A DNA stretch of 64,000 nt from Mycolicibacterium tokaiense (GTDB lineage: Bacteria > Actinomycetota > Actinomycetes > Mycobacteriales > Mycobacteriaceae). Of this stretch, positions 51,710-61,568 are shown piece after piece. Numbering within the stretch: position 1 is the first letter of the stretch; each line of letters begins with the position of its first letter. Both the position numbers and the translations under genes were made by a program. The notes beneath the pieces are model-generated. The model ran no database searches. It was not told where the DNA came from and saw only the letters and a program-made list of their open reading frames with translations. The DNA is taken from positions 5,518,001 through 5,582,000 of the forward strand of contig NZ_AP022600.1 in the NCBI RefSeq assembly GCF_010725885.1, written 5' to 3'.

Positions 51710-52399
51710 TTAGTCGGTGGATCCGCCGACCACGGCGTCGGACTCCGGGGTGGATTCCTTGGCAGGTGGTGCGTTCAGCGCCGAGGCCAGCGCGCCGCCG
51801 GTGTGGTTGACGTGGACGACGAACGGCCGCAGCGTGGTGTAGCGGATCACGCTCATCGACGCGGGATCGGCGGTGATTCGCTGGAAGCTGTCCAGATGGG
51901 TGCCCAGGGCATCGGCAAGCACACTCTTGATGACGTCGCCGTGGGTGCAGGCCACCCACAGCGCGTCGCCGCCGTGCTCGTCGGCCAGCCGTTTGTCGTG
52001 TTCGCGTACGGCGGCCACCGCCCGGGCCTGCACCTGCGCCAGCCCTTCCCCGTCCGGGAACACCGCGGCGCTGGGCTGTTGCTGAACCACCGCCCAGAGC
52101 GGCTCTGTGACCAGATCGCCGATCTTGCGTCCGGTCCAGGCGCCGTAGTCCACCTCGGCGAGGCGGTCGTCGACCACAGGCTCGAGCCCCAGGGCCGCCG
52201 CCAGCGGCTCCAGTGTTCGCCCACAGCGCAGCAGCGGCGAGCGGATGAGCGCCTTGATGGGCAGCCCGGCCACCCGGGCCACCACACCGTCGGCCTGCTC
52301 GCGGCCCTTGTCGTCGAGGTCGACGCCCTCGGCTCGGCCGGCCAGCGTATGCGCGGTGTTGGACGTCGAGCGCCCGTGCCGCAACAGGATCACTGTCAT
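51710..52399 (-). CDS. Histidine phosphatase family protein (phosphoglycerate mutase-like)
   Basis: A 229-residue histidine phosphatase. The catalytic RHG motif is [10 protein letters not shown] at the N-terminus, a second His is in ACTHGDVIK, and the acid is in the [11 protein letters not shown] segment. The first 200 residues hold the fold; the tail is low complexity ([20 protein letters not shown]). The natural substrate is unknown; members of this family in this genomic place are variously named mutase or phosphatase. The start codon overlaps the uppP stop by 4 bp. Confidence 0.88.
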   Translation of the reverse strand: MTVILLRHGRSTSNTAHTLAGRAEGVDLDDKGREQADGVVARVAGLPIKALIRSPLLRCGRTLEPLAAALGLEPVVDDRLAEVDYGAWTGRKIGDLVTEPLWAVVQQQPSAAVFPDGEGLAQVQARAVAAVREHDKRLADEHGGDALWVACTHGDVIKSVLADALGTHLDSFQRITADPASMSVIRYTTLRPFVVHVNHTGGALASALNAPPAKESTPESDAVVGGSTD

Positions 52400-53247
52400 G
52401 TGGCGGCCACCACCCCGGTGCCCAGCAGGATCAGCACCACGGTGCCGAGGATCACGCGGTAGCCGACGAACCAGTACATCCCGTGGTTGACCAGGAATTT
52501 CAGGAACCAGGCGATGGCGGCGTAGCCCACCACGAAGGCGATCAGGATGGACACCAGCAGCTGCGCTCCGGTGGCGCTCATCCCGTCGGTCACCGGCGCG
52601 AAGGCATCGGGCAGGGAGAACAGCCCGGAGGCGAACACCGCCGGGATGGCCAGCAGGAAGCCGAACCGGGCCGCGAGTTCGCGCTCCATCCCGAGGAACA
52701 GGCCCGCGCTGATGGTGGCGCCAGAGCGCGACACCCCCGGGATCAGCGCCAGACACTGGGAGAAGCCCACGATCACGGCGTCGCGCCAGGTGAGCTGTTC
52801 CACCTTGCGGGTCTGCCTGCCGACGTATTCGGCGGCGGCGATGACGAACGCGAACACGATCAACGCTCCTGCCACCAGCCAGAGATTGCGTGCGCCGCTG
52901 CGGATCTGGTCTTTGAAGAGCAGGCCGAGGATGCAGATCGGGATGGTGCCGATGATGACCCACCAGCCCAGCCAGTAGTCGGCGTTGCGCCGAGCGGCGT
53001 CACGCAGACCCGCGAACCAGGCGACCAGGATGCGGCCGATGTCCTTGGCGAAGTACACCAGCACAGCGACCTCGGTGCCCAACTGGGTCACCGCGGTGAA
53101 GGACGCGCCCGCATCGTCGTCGAAGAACACCCGGGAGACGATCGCGAGATGGCCCGATGAGGAAACCGGCAGGAACTCGGTGAGCCCCTGAACGATCGCC
53201 AGCACCACCACCTGCAGCCACGACATTGCCGCCACTGCACTGTCCAA
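52396..53247 (-). CDS. uppP: Undecaprenyl-diphosphatase UppP (BacA)
   Basis: A 283-residue integral membrane enzyme that recycles undecaprenyl diphosphate for peptidoglycan and arabinogalactan synthesis and confers bacitracin tolerance. Family motifs are [14 protein letters not shown] near the N-terminus and [13 protein letters not shown] in the middle, with eight hydrophobic segments. Start choice: TTG at 53247 has a strong GGAGGAG site seven bases upstream, whereas the ATG at 53226, which would give the 276 residues of the M. tuberculosis protein, has only a weak site. The gene overlaps the histidine phosphatase by 4 bp. Confidence 0.94.
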   Translation of the reverse strand: MDSAVAAMSWLQVVVLAIVQGLTEFLPVSSSGHLAIVSRVFFDDDAGASFTAVTQLGTEVAVLVYFAKDIGRILVAWFAGLRDAARRNADYWLGWWVIIGTIPICILGLLFKDQIRSGARNLWLVAGALIVFAFVIAAAEYVGRQTRKVEQLTWRDAVIVGFSQCLALIPGVSRSGATISAGLFLGMERELAARFGFLLAIPAVFASGLFSLPDAFAPVTDGMSATGAQLLVSILIAFVVGYAAIAWFLKFLVNHGMYWFVGYRVILGTVVLILLGTGVVAAT

Positions 53248-53307
53248 TGCTGAGCTCCTCCCCGGTTGCGGCCCCGGGGAAGACCGTACCGTGGGCGGCG
53301 GGTCGGC

Positions 53308-53619
53308 TCAGCGGGAGATCGGCTGGGCGGCGAACACCGCGTCCCGCACGGCGGCGGCGATGCTGCGTTCATCGGTGACGTCGATGTCGACCAGCCCCCG
53401 ACTGGCGGTGGCCACCACGTCCTCTGCATGCGGGACGGGTCCGGACAACCGAGGCCGGTACACCTCGACCACCAGCAGCTGCCGCTCGATGTGAAAGGAG
53501 AAGGTGCGCCCGTCGCCGACCTCACCAAAGCCGCTGGCGTGGATTCCCGCGGTGATGTCCTCGAAGAAGAAACCGTCGCCCCGGACATCCAGGGGGTGGC
53601 GCTCAGGGGCCAGCGTCAT
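53308..53619 (-). CDS. Small conserved hypothetical protein (Rv2137c-like)
   Basis: A 103-residue protein of unknown function, without signal peptide or membrane segments. It begins MTLAPERHPLDVRGDGFFFEDI and contains an acidic central part. It is about 35 residues shorter than the recalled Rv2137c. It lies 60 bp upstream of uppP on the same strand and head-to-head with lppL. No domain was recognised. Confidence 0.7.
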   Translation of the reverse strand: MTLAPERHPLDVRGDGFFFEDITAGIHASGFGEVGDGRTFSFHIERQLLVVEVYRPRLSGPVPHAEDVVATASRGLVDIDVTDERSIAAAVRDAVFAAQPISR

Positions 53620-53712
53620 GAATTCACCATACCGTCAATACGCAACGCGCAGTAGCGTTTCTTATCATTGGCCGGCCAGGAAGAAATCGTCCGCACGCGC
53701 GAGAGTTACCCG

Positions 53713-54741
53713 TTGCCTTTTGCATTGAAACGTACAAGTGTCAGTTCCGCCAGGGTGCGGGCTGCCGCGCTGGTCGCGTTCGCGCTGGTGGGCGCCGGAT
53801 GTTCGTCCGACGCCGCGGATGACGCCCCGCCCACCATCGAACCGGCCCGCCCCGCCGCGTCCCCCCCGGCGGCGGCCACCCCGGCCGGCGCGGTGCAGCC
53901 GCTGCCAGGCCGTCCAGCCGCCGCGGTGTTCGACGCCGGCGCAGGCGCACTGGTGGTGCTGACCCCCGGCGAGCCGAGCGCGCTGCGCGTGCTGGGCCCC
54001 ACGCCTGCCACCATCGACATCCCTGGCGAGTCCACCGCCCTGACCAGCGACAACCGCGGTACTGCCTACGTCGCCGGGCGCGGCGGCTACAGCCGGGTGG
54101 ACCTGGCCTCCGGCGCGGTGGTCCGGGTGGACCTGCCCGGCGCCGCGGACACCGAGTTCACCGCCGTCACCCTCCGGGCCGACGACGGCCCCGTGCTGGG
54201 CAGCGCCACCGGTGCGGTCTACCTGCTCAACCCGGACGGCTCCGACGTCGAGCACCGCGAGGAGATCTTTGCCCGCGTCGACGCGCTGGCCGCTGTGGGC
54301 AACACCACCGTGGTGCTCGATCGCGGGCAGACCTCGGTGACCAGCGTGAACTCCGACGGAGACCGGCAGCAGGCGCTGCGGGCCGGCGACGGCGCCACGT
54401 CCATCGCCACCGACCCCGAGGGGCGTGTGCTGGTCACCGACACCCGCGGGGGCGAGCTGCTGGTGTTCGGGGTGGACCCGCTGATCATGCGCCAGCGTTA
54501 CCCGGTGCCGGCCGCGCCGTACGGCATCGCCGGGTCAACCGACCTGACCTGGGTGTCACAGACCGCGACGAACACTGTCATTGGATACGATCTGGCGACC
54601 GGAATACCTGTCGAAAAGGTGCGTTACCCCACTGTGCAGCAACCCGACTTCGTGGCGTTCGACGATGCCGCCGACACCCTCTACGTGGTGAGCGGCTCGG
54701 GCGCCGGCGTCCAGGTGATCGAATCCGCGAGCCGGCCGTGA
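53713..54741 (+). CDS. lppL: LppL-like lipoprotein with beta-propeller fold
   Basis: A 342-residue lipoprotein matching M. tuberculosis LppL. The signal peptide ends at the lipobox LVGAGC (Cys30) and the mature protein is a series of YncE/SMP-30-like strands, for example ARVDALAAVGNTTVVLDRGQ, and DTRGGELLVFGVDP, consistent with a beta-propeller. The start is uncertain among TTG codons at 53668, 53713 and 53725; 53713 was chosen because a GAGAG site lies ahead and the signal peptide is complete. It overlaps the DUF5703 gene by GTGA and leads into pyrD. Confidence 0.85.
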   Translation: MPFALKRTSVSSARVRAAALVAFALVGAGCSSDAADDAPPTIEPARPAASPPAAATPAGAVQPLPGRPAAAVFDAGAGALVVLTPGEPSALRVLGPTPATIDIPGESTALTSDNRGTAYVAGRGGYSRVDLASGAVVRVDLPGAADTEFTAVTLRADDGPVLGSATGAVYLLNPDGSDVEHREEIFARVDALAAVGNTTVVLDRGQTSVTSVNSDGDRQQALRAGDGATSIATDPEGRVLVTDTRGGELLVFGVDPLIMRQRYPVPAAPYGIAGSTDLTWVSQTATNTVIGYDLATGIPVEKVRYPTVQQPDFVAFDDAADTLYVVSGSGAGVQVIESASRP

Positions 54742-55007
54742 CCGCCGCACGGCGCGGCCGGATGCCGGTGGGCTGGGACACCGATCTCTCCGACGACTAC
54801 GAGTGGGTGCCGTTGCGGCTGCCCCCGGACGTCACCAGGCTGACGGCCTCCACCCGGCTGTCCATCGAAGCCGAGTACCGCGGCTGGGAGCTGACCAAGG
54901 TGCGGTTGTACACCGACGGAACGCGTCGGGTGTTGTTGCGGCGCAAGAAATCTCAGAGTCAGAATCCCCGCTTCAATTCTGAAGCTGGCGAACTGCCGGA
55001 GCTGTAG
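54738..55007 (+). CDS. DUF5703 family protein
   Basis: An 89-residue actinobacterial protein with the DUF5703 block [21 protein letters not shown] and [22 protein letters not shown]. It is small, soluble and of unknown function; the block suggests one mixed alpha/beta unit. GTG at 54738 overlaps lppL; an ATG at 54762 would shorten it by eight residues. Its TAG stop shares a G with the GTG of pyrD, so lppL, this gene and pyrD form one message. Confidence 0.85.
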   Translation: MTAARRGRMPVGWDTDLSDDYEWVPLRLPPDVTRLTASTRLSIEAEYRGWELTKVRLYTDGTRRVLLRRKKSQSQNPRFNSEAGELPEL

Positions 55008-56074
55008 TGCTCTACGGCGCGCTACGCCGGGCGATGTTCACACTGCCGCCTGAGCGCATCCACACCATCGCCTTCGCCGCCCTGCGTGGCGCCACCGCAC
55101 CCACCCCGGTGCGGCGCCGCCTGCACCGCGCCCTGGCCCCGTCGGACCCGGTGCTGGCCAGCACCGTCTTCGGGGTGCACTTCCCGGGCCCCCTGGGACT
55201 GGCCGCCGGTTTCGACAAGGACGGCCACGGCCTGACCACCTGGGGTGCGCTGGGCTTCGGGTACGCCGAGATCGGCACCGTCACCGCAGCCGCGCAGCCG
55301 GGCAACCCGAAACCGCGCCTGTTCCGGCTCCCCGCCGACCGGGCCCTGCTCAACCGGATGGGCTTCAACAACCACGGTGCCGCGGCGCTGGCCGGTCAGC
55401 TGGTCCGCCACCCCGCCGACGTGCCCATCGGGGTCAACATCGGCAAGACCAAGGCGACCCCGGCCGAGCACGCCGCGCAGGACTACCGCACCAGCGCCCG
55501 GCTGCTCTCGCCGCTGGCCGACTACCTGGTGGTCAATGTCAGCTCGCCCAACACGCCCGGGTTGCGCGACCTGCAGGCCGTCTCGGCGTTGCGTCCGATC
55601 CTGGCCGGGGTGCTCCAGGAAGCGGGCGTCACGCCGGTTCTGGTCAAGATCGCGCCGGATCTCGCCGACACCGACGTCGACGAGGTGGCCGATCTGGCCG
55701 TCGAGCTGGGCCTGGCGGGCATCGTGGCCACCAACACCACCATCTCGCGAGCTGGTCTCATCACCCCGGGAGTCGCGGATCTGGGGCCCGGTGGCATCTC
55801 CGGAGCCCCGGTGGCCAGCCGCGCACTGGAGGTGCTGCGGCACCTGCATGCCCGGGTGGGCGAGGAGCTGGTGCTGATCAGCGTCGGGGGCATCGAGACC
55901 GCCGACGACGCCTGGGAACGCATCACCGCCGGGGCATCGCTGCTGCAGGGCTACACCGGGTTCATCTACGGCGGCGGCTTGTGGGCCAAGCACATTCACG
56001 ACGGGCTGGCCCGCCGGCTGCATGCCGGGGGCTTTGCCACCCTCTCGGAGGCCGTGGGGTCCGCCGCCCGGTAG
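55007..56074 (+). CDS. pyrD: Dihydroorotate dehydrogenase (quinone) PyrD, class 2
   Basis: A 355-residue FMN enzyme of pyrimidine synthesis, oxidising dihydroorotate to orotate and feeding electrons to quinones. The N-terminal amphipathic helices (about 1-40, [20 protein letters not shown]) bind the membrane; the barrel has [21 protein letters not shown], and the class 2 catalytic serine region [15 protein letters not shown]. The start GTG shares a base with the stop of the DUF5703 gene. Length and motifs are complete. Confidence 0.97.
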   Translation: MLYGALRRAMFTLPPERIHTIAFAALRGATAPTPVRRRLHRALAPSDPVLASTVFGVHFPGPLGLAAGFDKDGHGLTTWGALGFGYAEIGTVTAAAQPGNPKPRLFRLPADRALLNRMGFNNHGAAALAGQLVRHPADVPIGVNIGKTKATPAEHAAQDYRTSARLLSPLADYLVVNVSSPNTPGLRDLQAVSALRPILAGVLQEAGVTPVLVKIAPDLADTDVDEVADLAVELGLAGIVATNTTISRAGLITPGVADLGPGGISGAPVASRALEVLRHLHARVGEELVLISVGGIETADDAWERITAGASLLQGYTGFIYGGGLWAKHIHDGLARRLHAGGFATLSEAVGSAAR

Positions 56075-56097
56075 CCACCGTCGTAGGGTGGAGACCC

Positions 56098-57036
56098 ATG
56101 GATGTTTCGTTTCTCGCCTTCGAATGGACGGACACCAGTCGGCACTGGCTGATCGAAGTCCCCATCCGCGTCACGGCCTACCTGGTGGTGGTCCTGATTC
56201 TGCGGTTGATCTTCCACCGGATGATCGACCGCGCCACGGCCGTCCGCAGCGGCAAAGACCCCGACCGTGAGCGCGGGGCGCGCACACCCCCGCTGGTGCG
56301 GTACCTGCGCGACCGCGTGCCCTCGACGGCCACCAGCGAACAGGTGCTGCTGCGTCGCCAGCAGCGGGCGCAGACCATCGGCTCGGTGCTGAAGTCGACG
56401 GTGTCGATCGTGCTGCTGGTCTGGGTGGTGCTGGCGCTGCTGAACGTGTTCGGGGTCAACATCGCGCCGTTCATCGCGTCCGCCGGCGTGGTCGGGTTGG
56501 CCATCGGCTTCGGCGCGCAGAACCTGGTCCGCGATTTCGTCACCGGTGTCTTCATGCTGCTGGAGGACCAGTACGGCGTCGGTGACACCGTCGATCTGGG
56601 CGAGGCCGTCGGCGAGGTGGAAAGCGTCGGATTGCGGGTCACCACCGTCCGCGACATCGACGGCACGCTCTGGTACGTGCGCAACGGGGAGATCGCCCGG
56701 GTGGGCAACATGAGCCAGGAGTACGCCGTGGCCCGCATCGAGGTGCCGGTGGCACTGACCGCCGACGTGGAGCGCGCCGAGCAGGTGGCCGTGGACGCCG
56801 CCCGGGACGCCGTGGCCGACGGGCCCATGGCCGGCAAGGTGATCGGCGAGCCGCAGATGCTGGGCGTCCAGGAGCTCTCCCCGGATCTGATCAAGTTGCG
56901 GATGACGGTCAAGGTGCGCCCGAATGCGCAGTGGTCGGTGCAGCGCGGGCTACGCCGGGCCATCCTGCGGGCTTACGACGAACACGGCATCGACCTGCCG
57001 TACCCGAACGGGCGGGCGGCCGCCGTCGGCGAGTAG
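56098..57036 (+). CDS. Small-conductance mechanosensitive channel family protein (MscS)
   Basis: A 312-residue channel of the MscS family. Two N-terminal hydrophobic segments (about 25-45 and 100-120) precede the pore helix with the family's glycine/alanine pattern (VVGLAIGFGAQNLVRDFVTG) and the beta domain with LLEDQYGVGDTVDLGEAVGEVE. It relieves osmotic pressure. The ATG at 56098 has GGTGGAG in front. It follows pyrD by 23 bp and converges on the phosphotransferase operon with 2 bp between stops. Confidence 0.9.
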   Translation: MDVSFLAFEWTDTSRHWLIEVPIRVTAYLVVVLILRLIFHRMIDRATAVRSGKDPDRERGARTPPLVRYLRDRVPSTATSEQVLLRRQQRAQTIGSVLKSTVSIVLLVWVVLALLNVFGVNIAPFIASAGVVGLAIGFGAQNLVRDFVTGVFMLLEDQYGVGDTVDLGEAVGEVESVGLRVTTVRDIDGTLWYVRNGEIARVGNMSQEYAVARIEVPVALTADVERAEQVAVDAARDAVADGPMAGKVIGEPQMLGVQELSPDLIKLRMTVKVRPNAQWSVQRGLRRAILRAYDEHGIDLPYPNGRAAAVGE

Positions 57037-57038
57037 GT

Positions 57039-58013
57039 TCACAACGCGGTCAGCCAATAGGCCCACCGCGGGTCGGACATCTTCAGCCGCGCCCGCATCA
57101 GCTTCCACAGCCCGTACTTGTGGTAGTCGAAATCCCAGGTGGTGTTGAGCTGTTGGTTGACCACCGCCCACAGGCCCCACTTGGTGTCGGCCAGGGCGCA
57201 GCACACCTGCACCCGGGCCACGGTGGCGAAGTCGGTGTTGCCGTAGAACTGCTCGATGAGTTCGAGCGCCTGCTCTTCGGTGTAGAACATCTCGACGATC
57301 AACAGCGCCAGCTCGTAGGCCCGTTCGTTGTTGGACGCGAACTCGTAGTCCACCATCCGCATCGGCAGGCCGTCGGCCACCAGGAAGTTGCCCGGCATCG
57401 GGTCGTTGTGGCAGGCAACGAGATCGAGGCCACCCGCCAGTAATGCCGACTTGGCCTGCTGGTACTCCCCCAGGATCAGGTCGGCGTCGACGGGCAGGCG
57501 CACGCCCATCTCCCGGGCCTGGCCCAGGTGTTCGTCGATCATGTCGAACATGGTCTTGGTGCCGCCGAGCAGACTGCCGTCGTGCAGCTTGCGGTAGATG
57601 CCGATGATCTCGCGCGGCACCTCCGGCCGTTTGAAGTCGCCGTTGGTGCAGGCCCGGTAGCCCTCCAGGAACTCGATGACCTCGACCCCGGTCGCGGCGT
57701 CGAAATGCACCACCTCGGCGCCGATCCCACGCTCACCGGCGCGGCGGGCGGCCTCATTGGCCAGGCTGCGATCGATGAAGGCGTCACTGCCATCGCCCGG
57801 GATCTTGAGGAAGTACCGGGTGTCGCAGCCTTCCACGGCGATGCGCCAGTTGCTGTTCATCAGACCACCCAGCACGGGAGCGTAGGTCAGGGTACGACCC
57901 TGCCAGCGCTCGATGCCGGTCAGCACGTCCTCGACGCGGCGTTCCACGGCGGTGCGGGCCGAACCCACCGTCCGCTCGCCCGCCCGGTCGGGGCGCTCGT
58001 CGGTCAGCGTCAC
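57039..58013 (-). CDS. APH/choline-kinase-like phosphotransferase
   Basis: A 324-residue protein kinase-like fold enzyme. The catalytic loop is HNDPMPGNFL (Brenner motif of aminoglycoside/choline kinases) and the metal-binding motif is MVDYEFASN, most like choline/ethanolamine kinases. The N-terminal ATP lobe includes GGLMNSNWRI and the lysine in YFLKIPG. It overlaps the second phosphotransferase by 4 bp and is the last gene of the minus-strand operon reaching past the right edge. The substrate is probably a small amino alcohol or a related compound released by the neighbouring hydrolases. Confidence 0.85.
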   Translation of the reverse strand: MTLTDERPDRAGERTVGSARTAVERRVEDVLTGIERWQGRTLTYAPVLGGLMNSNWRIAVEGCDTRYFLKIPGDGSDAFIDRSLANEAARRAGERGIGAEVVHFDAATGVEVIEFLEGYRACTNGDFKRPEVPREIIGIYRKLHDGSLLGGTKTMFDMIDEHLGQAREMGVRLPVDADLILGEYQQAKSALLAGGLDLVACHNDPMPGNFLVADGLPMRMVDYEFASNNERAYELALLIVEMFYTEEQALELIEQFYGNTDFATVARVQVCCALADTKWGLWAVVNQQLNTTWDFDYHKYGLWKLMRARLKMSDPRWAYWLTAL

Positions 58014-58927
58014 AGACTCTCCAATCGATCGTGGAAGTGCCCGTCGGCCAGGCCGGCCCGGGCCCGCAGGAACTGCCAGTCCGAGAGTTTGGAGTACTCC
58101 AGCGTGCCCGGGCGCGCGGCGTCGGCGTACGCGCCGATCAGGCCCCAGCGCACCAGGTCGACGATGCCGTACACCCGGGCGCGGTCGAACAGGCTCTGGT
58201 CATAGCTGCCCCAGGCCATTTCGAACGCCGCGCGGGCCTGGGAATCGAACGGGCGGACCTCGGCCAGCAGTACACCGATGTCCTGCAGCGGATCCATCAC
58301 CGCCGCGACGTCCCAGTCCACCAGGAGCATCCGGCCGTCGTCGGCCAGCAGCACGTTGGAGACGTTGCCGTCACCGTGGGCAGGCACGGAGTCGAAACCA
58401 GTTGCCAGGATCTTCTTCTCGGCCATGTCCACCATCCGCAGCATCCACCCGAAGTCCTGCGGCAATGCCACACCGGTGGCGTGCGCCAGAGCGGTCAGCG
58501 CTCGGATGTCGTCGAACACCGTCGCCGTTCTGGTGATGCCGGCACCGGTGTGCACCCGGGTCCGGAGCTCGATCAGCGCCGCCAAGGCGTCGGGATCGTC
58601 GAACCGGTCCACCGTGGCCGTCGACGCGGTGTCGCAGAGGTTCTCCAGGACCAGCACTCCGGCATCGGCGTCGGCGGCCAGCACCGTGGGCCCGATACCC
58701 GACTCCCCCGCCGCGACGGCGGCGCTGAACGCATGCGGGATGTCGACGTACGCCCCGGCGTGGCCGATCATGGTCTTGACGAACACCGCCTGAGACGCCG
58801 AACGCACGTCCAGGCATTCGGAATCCGCGCCCCACCAGCTGGGGCTGGCCATCGACGGGGTGGGGTCCGCGCTGACGGCGCCCTGGAGGGACACTCCCAG
58901 ACCGCCGAGCTGATCGGTGATGGTCAC
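58010..58927 (-). CDS. APH-family phosphotransferase
   Basis: A 305-residue kinase-like phosphotransferase of the same superfamily but of a different branch. Catalytic loop PAHGDGNVSNVL and metal motif LVDWDVAAVMDP are visible; the N-lobe lysine is in AVFVKTMIG. It begins with GTG overlapping the amidase stop by 4 bp; an upstream open frame overlaps the amidase and was rejected. Two consecutive phosphotransferases in one operon, each preserved with its catalytic residues, suggest two different substrates or a two-step phosphorylation. Confidence 0.85.
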   Translation of the reverse strand: MTITDQLGGLGVSLQGAVSADPTPSMASPSWWGADSECLDVRSASQAVFVKTMIGHAGAYVDIPHAFSAAVAAGESGIGPTVLAADADAGVLVLENLCDTASTATVDRFDDPDALAALIELRTRVHTGAGITRTATVFDDIRALTALAHATGVALPQDFGWMLRMVDMAEKKILATGFDSVPAHGDGNVSNVLLADDGRMLLVDWDVAAVMDPLQDIGVLLAEVRPFDSQARAAFEMAWGSYDQSLFDRARVYGIVDLVRWGLIGAYADAARPGTLEYSKLSDWQFLRARAGLADGHFHDRLESL

Positions 58928-60330
58928 CGCGTGCCTCCTACCCCGGCCGCCACAGGGTGCGGCCAGTCGATATCGAATCCGCGGGCCGTCTCCAGCCACT
59001 TGGTCAGCCGCAGGACGGCGCGGTCGGCCAGCCGGGGGCCGATCACCTGTACCCCCACCGGCATGCCGGCCGCAAAGCCGAAGCACACCGCCGACGCGGG
59101 CGCGGCGGTCTGATTGGCCCAGGCGGTGAACCCGCAGTGCGCCAACGGGTGTGACTCGTCACCGCCACACACCTCGGCGGCGAAGCCGACCATCGGCAGT
59201 ACGGGCGCGATGACGAAGTCGTACTCGGCACAGGCGGCGCGCATGGTCTCCGCGGAGCGGGCCACGGCTTCGCTGTCCCGGGTGAAGTCCGCAGCGGTGT
59301 GGTCGGCGGCCGAGGCGCACCAGTCGCGGATCACCGGGTGCACCAGGTGGCGGCGATCCTCGGGGATGGACTGCAGCTCGGTGACGGCCCGCACCGCGAA
59401 CACCCGGTCCAGCGCCGGGTAGGGGTCGCGGTCGAACACCGGCCCCATCGCCGCGATGGTGGCACCCCCCGCGGCCAGTGCCGCGGCGGCGGTGCCCACC
59501 ACCTCGGCAACGGCCGCTTCGGCAGCGAACCCGGGATTCAGCTCGGTCAGCACACCGATTCGAAGGCCGTTCGGCGACAACGGTTCCGGTGAAGTTGCTC
59601 CGGATTCGGCGGCGAGCGCCCAGAGGTCGCGGGCGTCGGGGCGGCTCAGCACGTCGTAGAGCAGCGTCGCGTCTCCGACGGTGCGGGCCATCGGGCCGGC
59701 CGAGCGCATGGTCGACGGCGCCAGGTGCGGGATCCGGCCCTGGGTGGGTTTGAGGGCCACCAGCCCGCAGTGCCCGGCGGGCAGCCGGACCGAGCCGGCG
59801 ATGTCGGTGCCCACCGAGGCGAATCCGATGCCGGCGGCCAGGGCGGCGCCCGCGCCGGAGCTGGAGCCACCGGTGCTGCGGGTCAGGTCCCAGGGGTTGC
59901 GGGTGATGCCGTAGAGGGAGCTGACGCCGGCGGCCATCATGCCGAAATCGGGCATGGTGGTCTTGCCGACGATGACGGCGCCGGCCTCTTTGAGCCGCGC
60001 GGCCGGCGGGGCGTCGACGCTGGCGTCGGGAACGTCGTCGAAGGCCAGGCAGCCGTGGCGCCAGGGCATTCCGGCGGCGTTCACACTGTCCTTGATGGTC
60101 ACCGGAACACCGTCCAGCGGTGAGCGCGCGGTGCCCGCGGCCCAGCGCCGTGCCGAGGCGTGCGCGGCCTCCGCGGCGCCGTCGGCGTCGAGGTGGGCCA
60201 GCGCGTTGATGGCCGGGTTGCGCTGCGCCACCCGCGCCAGCGTGGCCTCCAGGACCTCCACCGGGGAGGTCTGTCCGCTGCGGTAGGCGCCGGTGAGCGC
60301 GGCGATGTCGCCGTCGAGGACGTCGGTCAC
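58924..60330 (-). CDS. Amidase signature family hydrolase
   Basis: A 468-residue amidase signature enzyme. The Ser-cis-Ser-Lys triad is intact: Lys80 (GVPVTIKD), the serine-rich [10 protein letters not shown] (around Ser157) and Ser180 ([12 protein letters not shown]). Such enzymes hydrolyse amides, carbamates or ureas; this one resembles GatA/AtzF-like catabolic amidases rather than the glutamyl-tRNA amidotransferase, since it has no GatB/C partners. GTG start overlapping the M20 gene by 4 bp. It probably works in series with the M20 enzyme on the compound taken up by the symporter. Confidence 0.88.
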   Translation of the reverse strand: MTDVLDGDIAALTGAYRSGQTSPVEVLEATLARVAQRNPAINALAHLDADGAAEAAHASARRWAAGTARSPLDGVPVTIKDSVNAAGMPWRHGCLAFDDVPDASVDAPPAARLKEAGAVIVGKTTMPDFGMMAAGVSSLYGITRNPWDLTRSTGGSSSGAGAALAAGIGFASVGTDIAGSVRLPAGHCGLVALKPTQGRIPHLAPSTMRSAGPMARTVGDATLLYDVLSRPDARDLWALAAESGATSPEPLSPNGLRIGVLTELNPGFAAEAAVAEVVGTAAAALAAGGATIAAMGPVFDRDPYPALDRVFAVRAVTELQSIPEDRRHLVHPVIRDWCASAADHTAADFTRDSEAVARSAETMRAACAEYDFVIAPVLPMVGFAAEVCGGDESHPLAHCGFTAWANQTAAPASAVCFGFAAGMPVGVQVIGPRLADRAVLRLTKWLETARGFDIDWPHPVAAGVGGTR

Positions 60331-61568
60331 GTGCGGGCTCCTTCCAGGGCGCCGGTGACCAACCGTGCGGTGGTGGCGGTCAGCATGCCCACGCCGGCCA
60401 GCATCTGCGCGTCGGTGCTGAATTCCCGTTCGTTGTGCGAGATCCCGTCGACACTCGGCACGAACAACATCACGGTGGGCACCAGGTCGGTGAGGTTCAC
60501 CGAGTCATGACCCGCCATGGTGGGCAGCTCCCGGCAGCGCAGTCCCAGCTCTTCGGCCACCGCGCCGGCCAGCCGGACGCCGGCTTCCGGGTAGGCCTTG
60601 GAGTGCCGGAGGGTGGCCGACTCCACGGTCACCGTCACCTCCTCGATGGTGGCCAGCTTGGCGCTCAGGCTGGCATGGGCGGCGGCCAGCAGGTCGGCGT
60701 CCAGCGCGCGCAGATCGGCGGCCAGGCGGACCCGCGCGGGCACCACCACCGGCGAATTGGGCTCTACGGTGAACTGGCCCACCGAACTCAGCAGGGCGCC
60801 GTCGGGGAACTCGCGGGCCACCTCGCGTACCGCCAGCACCACCGAGCTGGCACCCACCAGGGCGTCGCGGCGGTAGCGCATGTGGGTGGCGCCGGTGTGC
60901 GACTGTTCGCCGGTGACGGTGATGACGTACTTGTAGGCAGCCCAGTTGCGGTTGACGACACCGATGTCGAAGCCCTCGTCGACCAGGGTGCGGCCCTGCT
61001 CGATGTGGATCTCGGCGAACGCCGCGGCCACCAGCGGGGTGTCTCGGCCGTGGAAACCGATGTCTTGCAGCGCCTGCCGCACGGTGGTGCCGTCGGGGGC
61101 GGCGGTGTCGAGCACGGATTCGGCATCGAACTTGCCGATGTACACCCCGCTGCCCATCAGGCTCGGCGAGAATCGCGAGCCCTCTTCGTTGAACCAGTTC
61201 ACCGCGGCCAGGTTCAGGTGCATGCCTGCGGGCGGGTCTGCCTGCAGTCGGGCGGCGGCGTACGCAGCTGCCAGCACCCCGTAGGCGCCGTCGAACCTGC
61301 CCGAGGTGGGTTGGCTGTCCAGGTGTGATCCCACCAGAACGTACGGTGCCTCCGGATCGTGCTGTGCGCAGCCGTACATGTTGCCCACCTGGTCCACCAG
61401 GGTCGTCAGCCCGTGTCGGGTGAACCAGTCCCGCAGCCACTGCCGGGCCCGGCCGTCGGCCGCGGTGGCCGCTTCACGGTGCACGCCGCCCGCGGCGGTG
61501 GCGCCGATGGCCGACAGTTCGGCGAAGTCCGCCAGGAACGTGTGGTCGCTGAGGTCAGCTGAACTCAC
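60327..61568 (-). CDS. M20 family amidohydrolase (N-carbamoyl-amino-acid hydrolase/allantoate amidohydrolase-like)
   Basis: A 413-residue di-zinc hydrolase of the M20 hydantoinase/carbamoylase subgroup. Metal-ligand blocks are [31 protein letters not shown] (Glu-Glu pair), [10 protein letters not shown] and MAGHDSVNL. The [16 protein letters not shown] and FNEEGSRF patterns are typical of N-carbamoyl-L-amino-acid hydrolases and allantoate amidohydrolases. It starts with GTG and overlaps the symporter and amidase genes by 4 bp. No allantoinase or hydantoinase is present in the window, so the true substrate remains open. Confidence 0.88.
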   Translation of the reverse strand: MSSADLSDHTFLADFAELSAIGATAAGGVHREAATAADGRARQWLRDWFTRHGLTTLVDQVGNMYGCAQHDPEAPYVLVGSHLDSQPTSGRFDGAYGVLAAAYAAARLQADPPAGMHLNLAAVNWFNEEGSRFSPSLMGSGVYIGKFDAESVLDTAAPDGTTVRQALQDIGFHGRDTPLVAAAFAEIHIEQGRTLVDEGFDIGVVNRNWAAYKYVITVTGEQSHTGATHMRYRRDALVGASSVVLAVREVAREFPDGALLSSVGQFTVEPNSPVVVPARVRLAADLRALDADLLAAAHASLSAKLATIEEVTVTVESATLRHSKAYPEAGVRLAGAVAEELGLRCRELPTMAGHDSVNLTDLVPTVMLFVPSVDGISHNEREFSTDAQMLAGVGMLTATTARLVTGALEGART

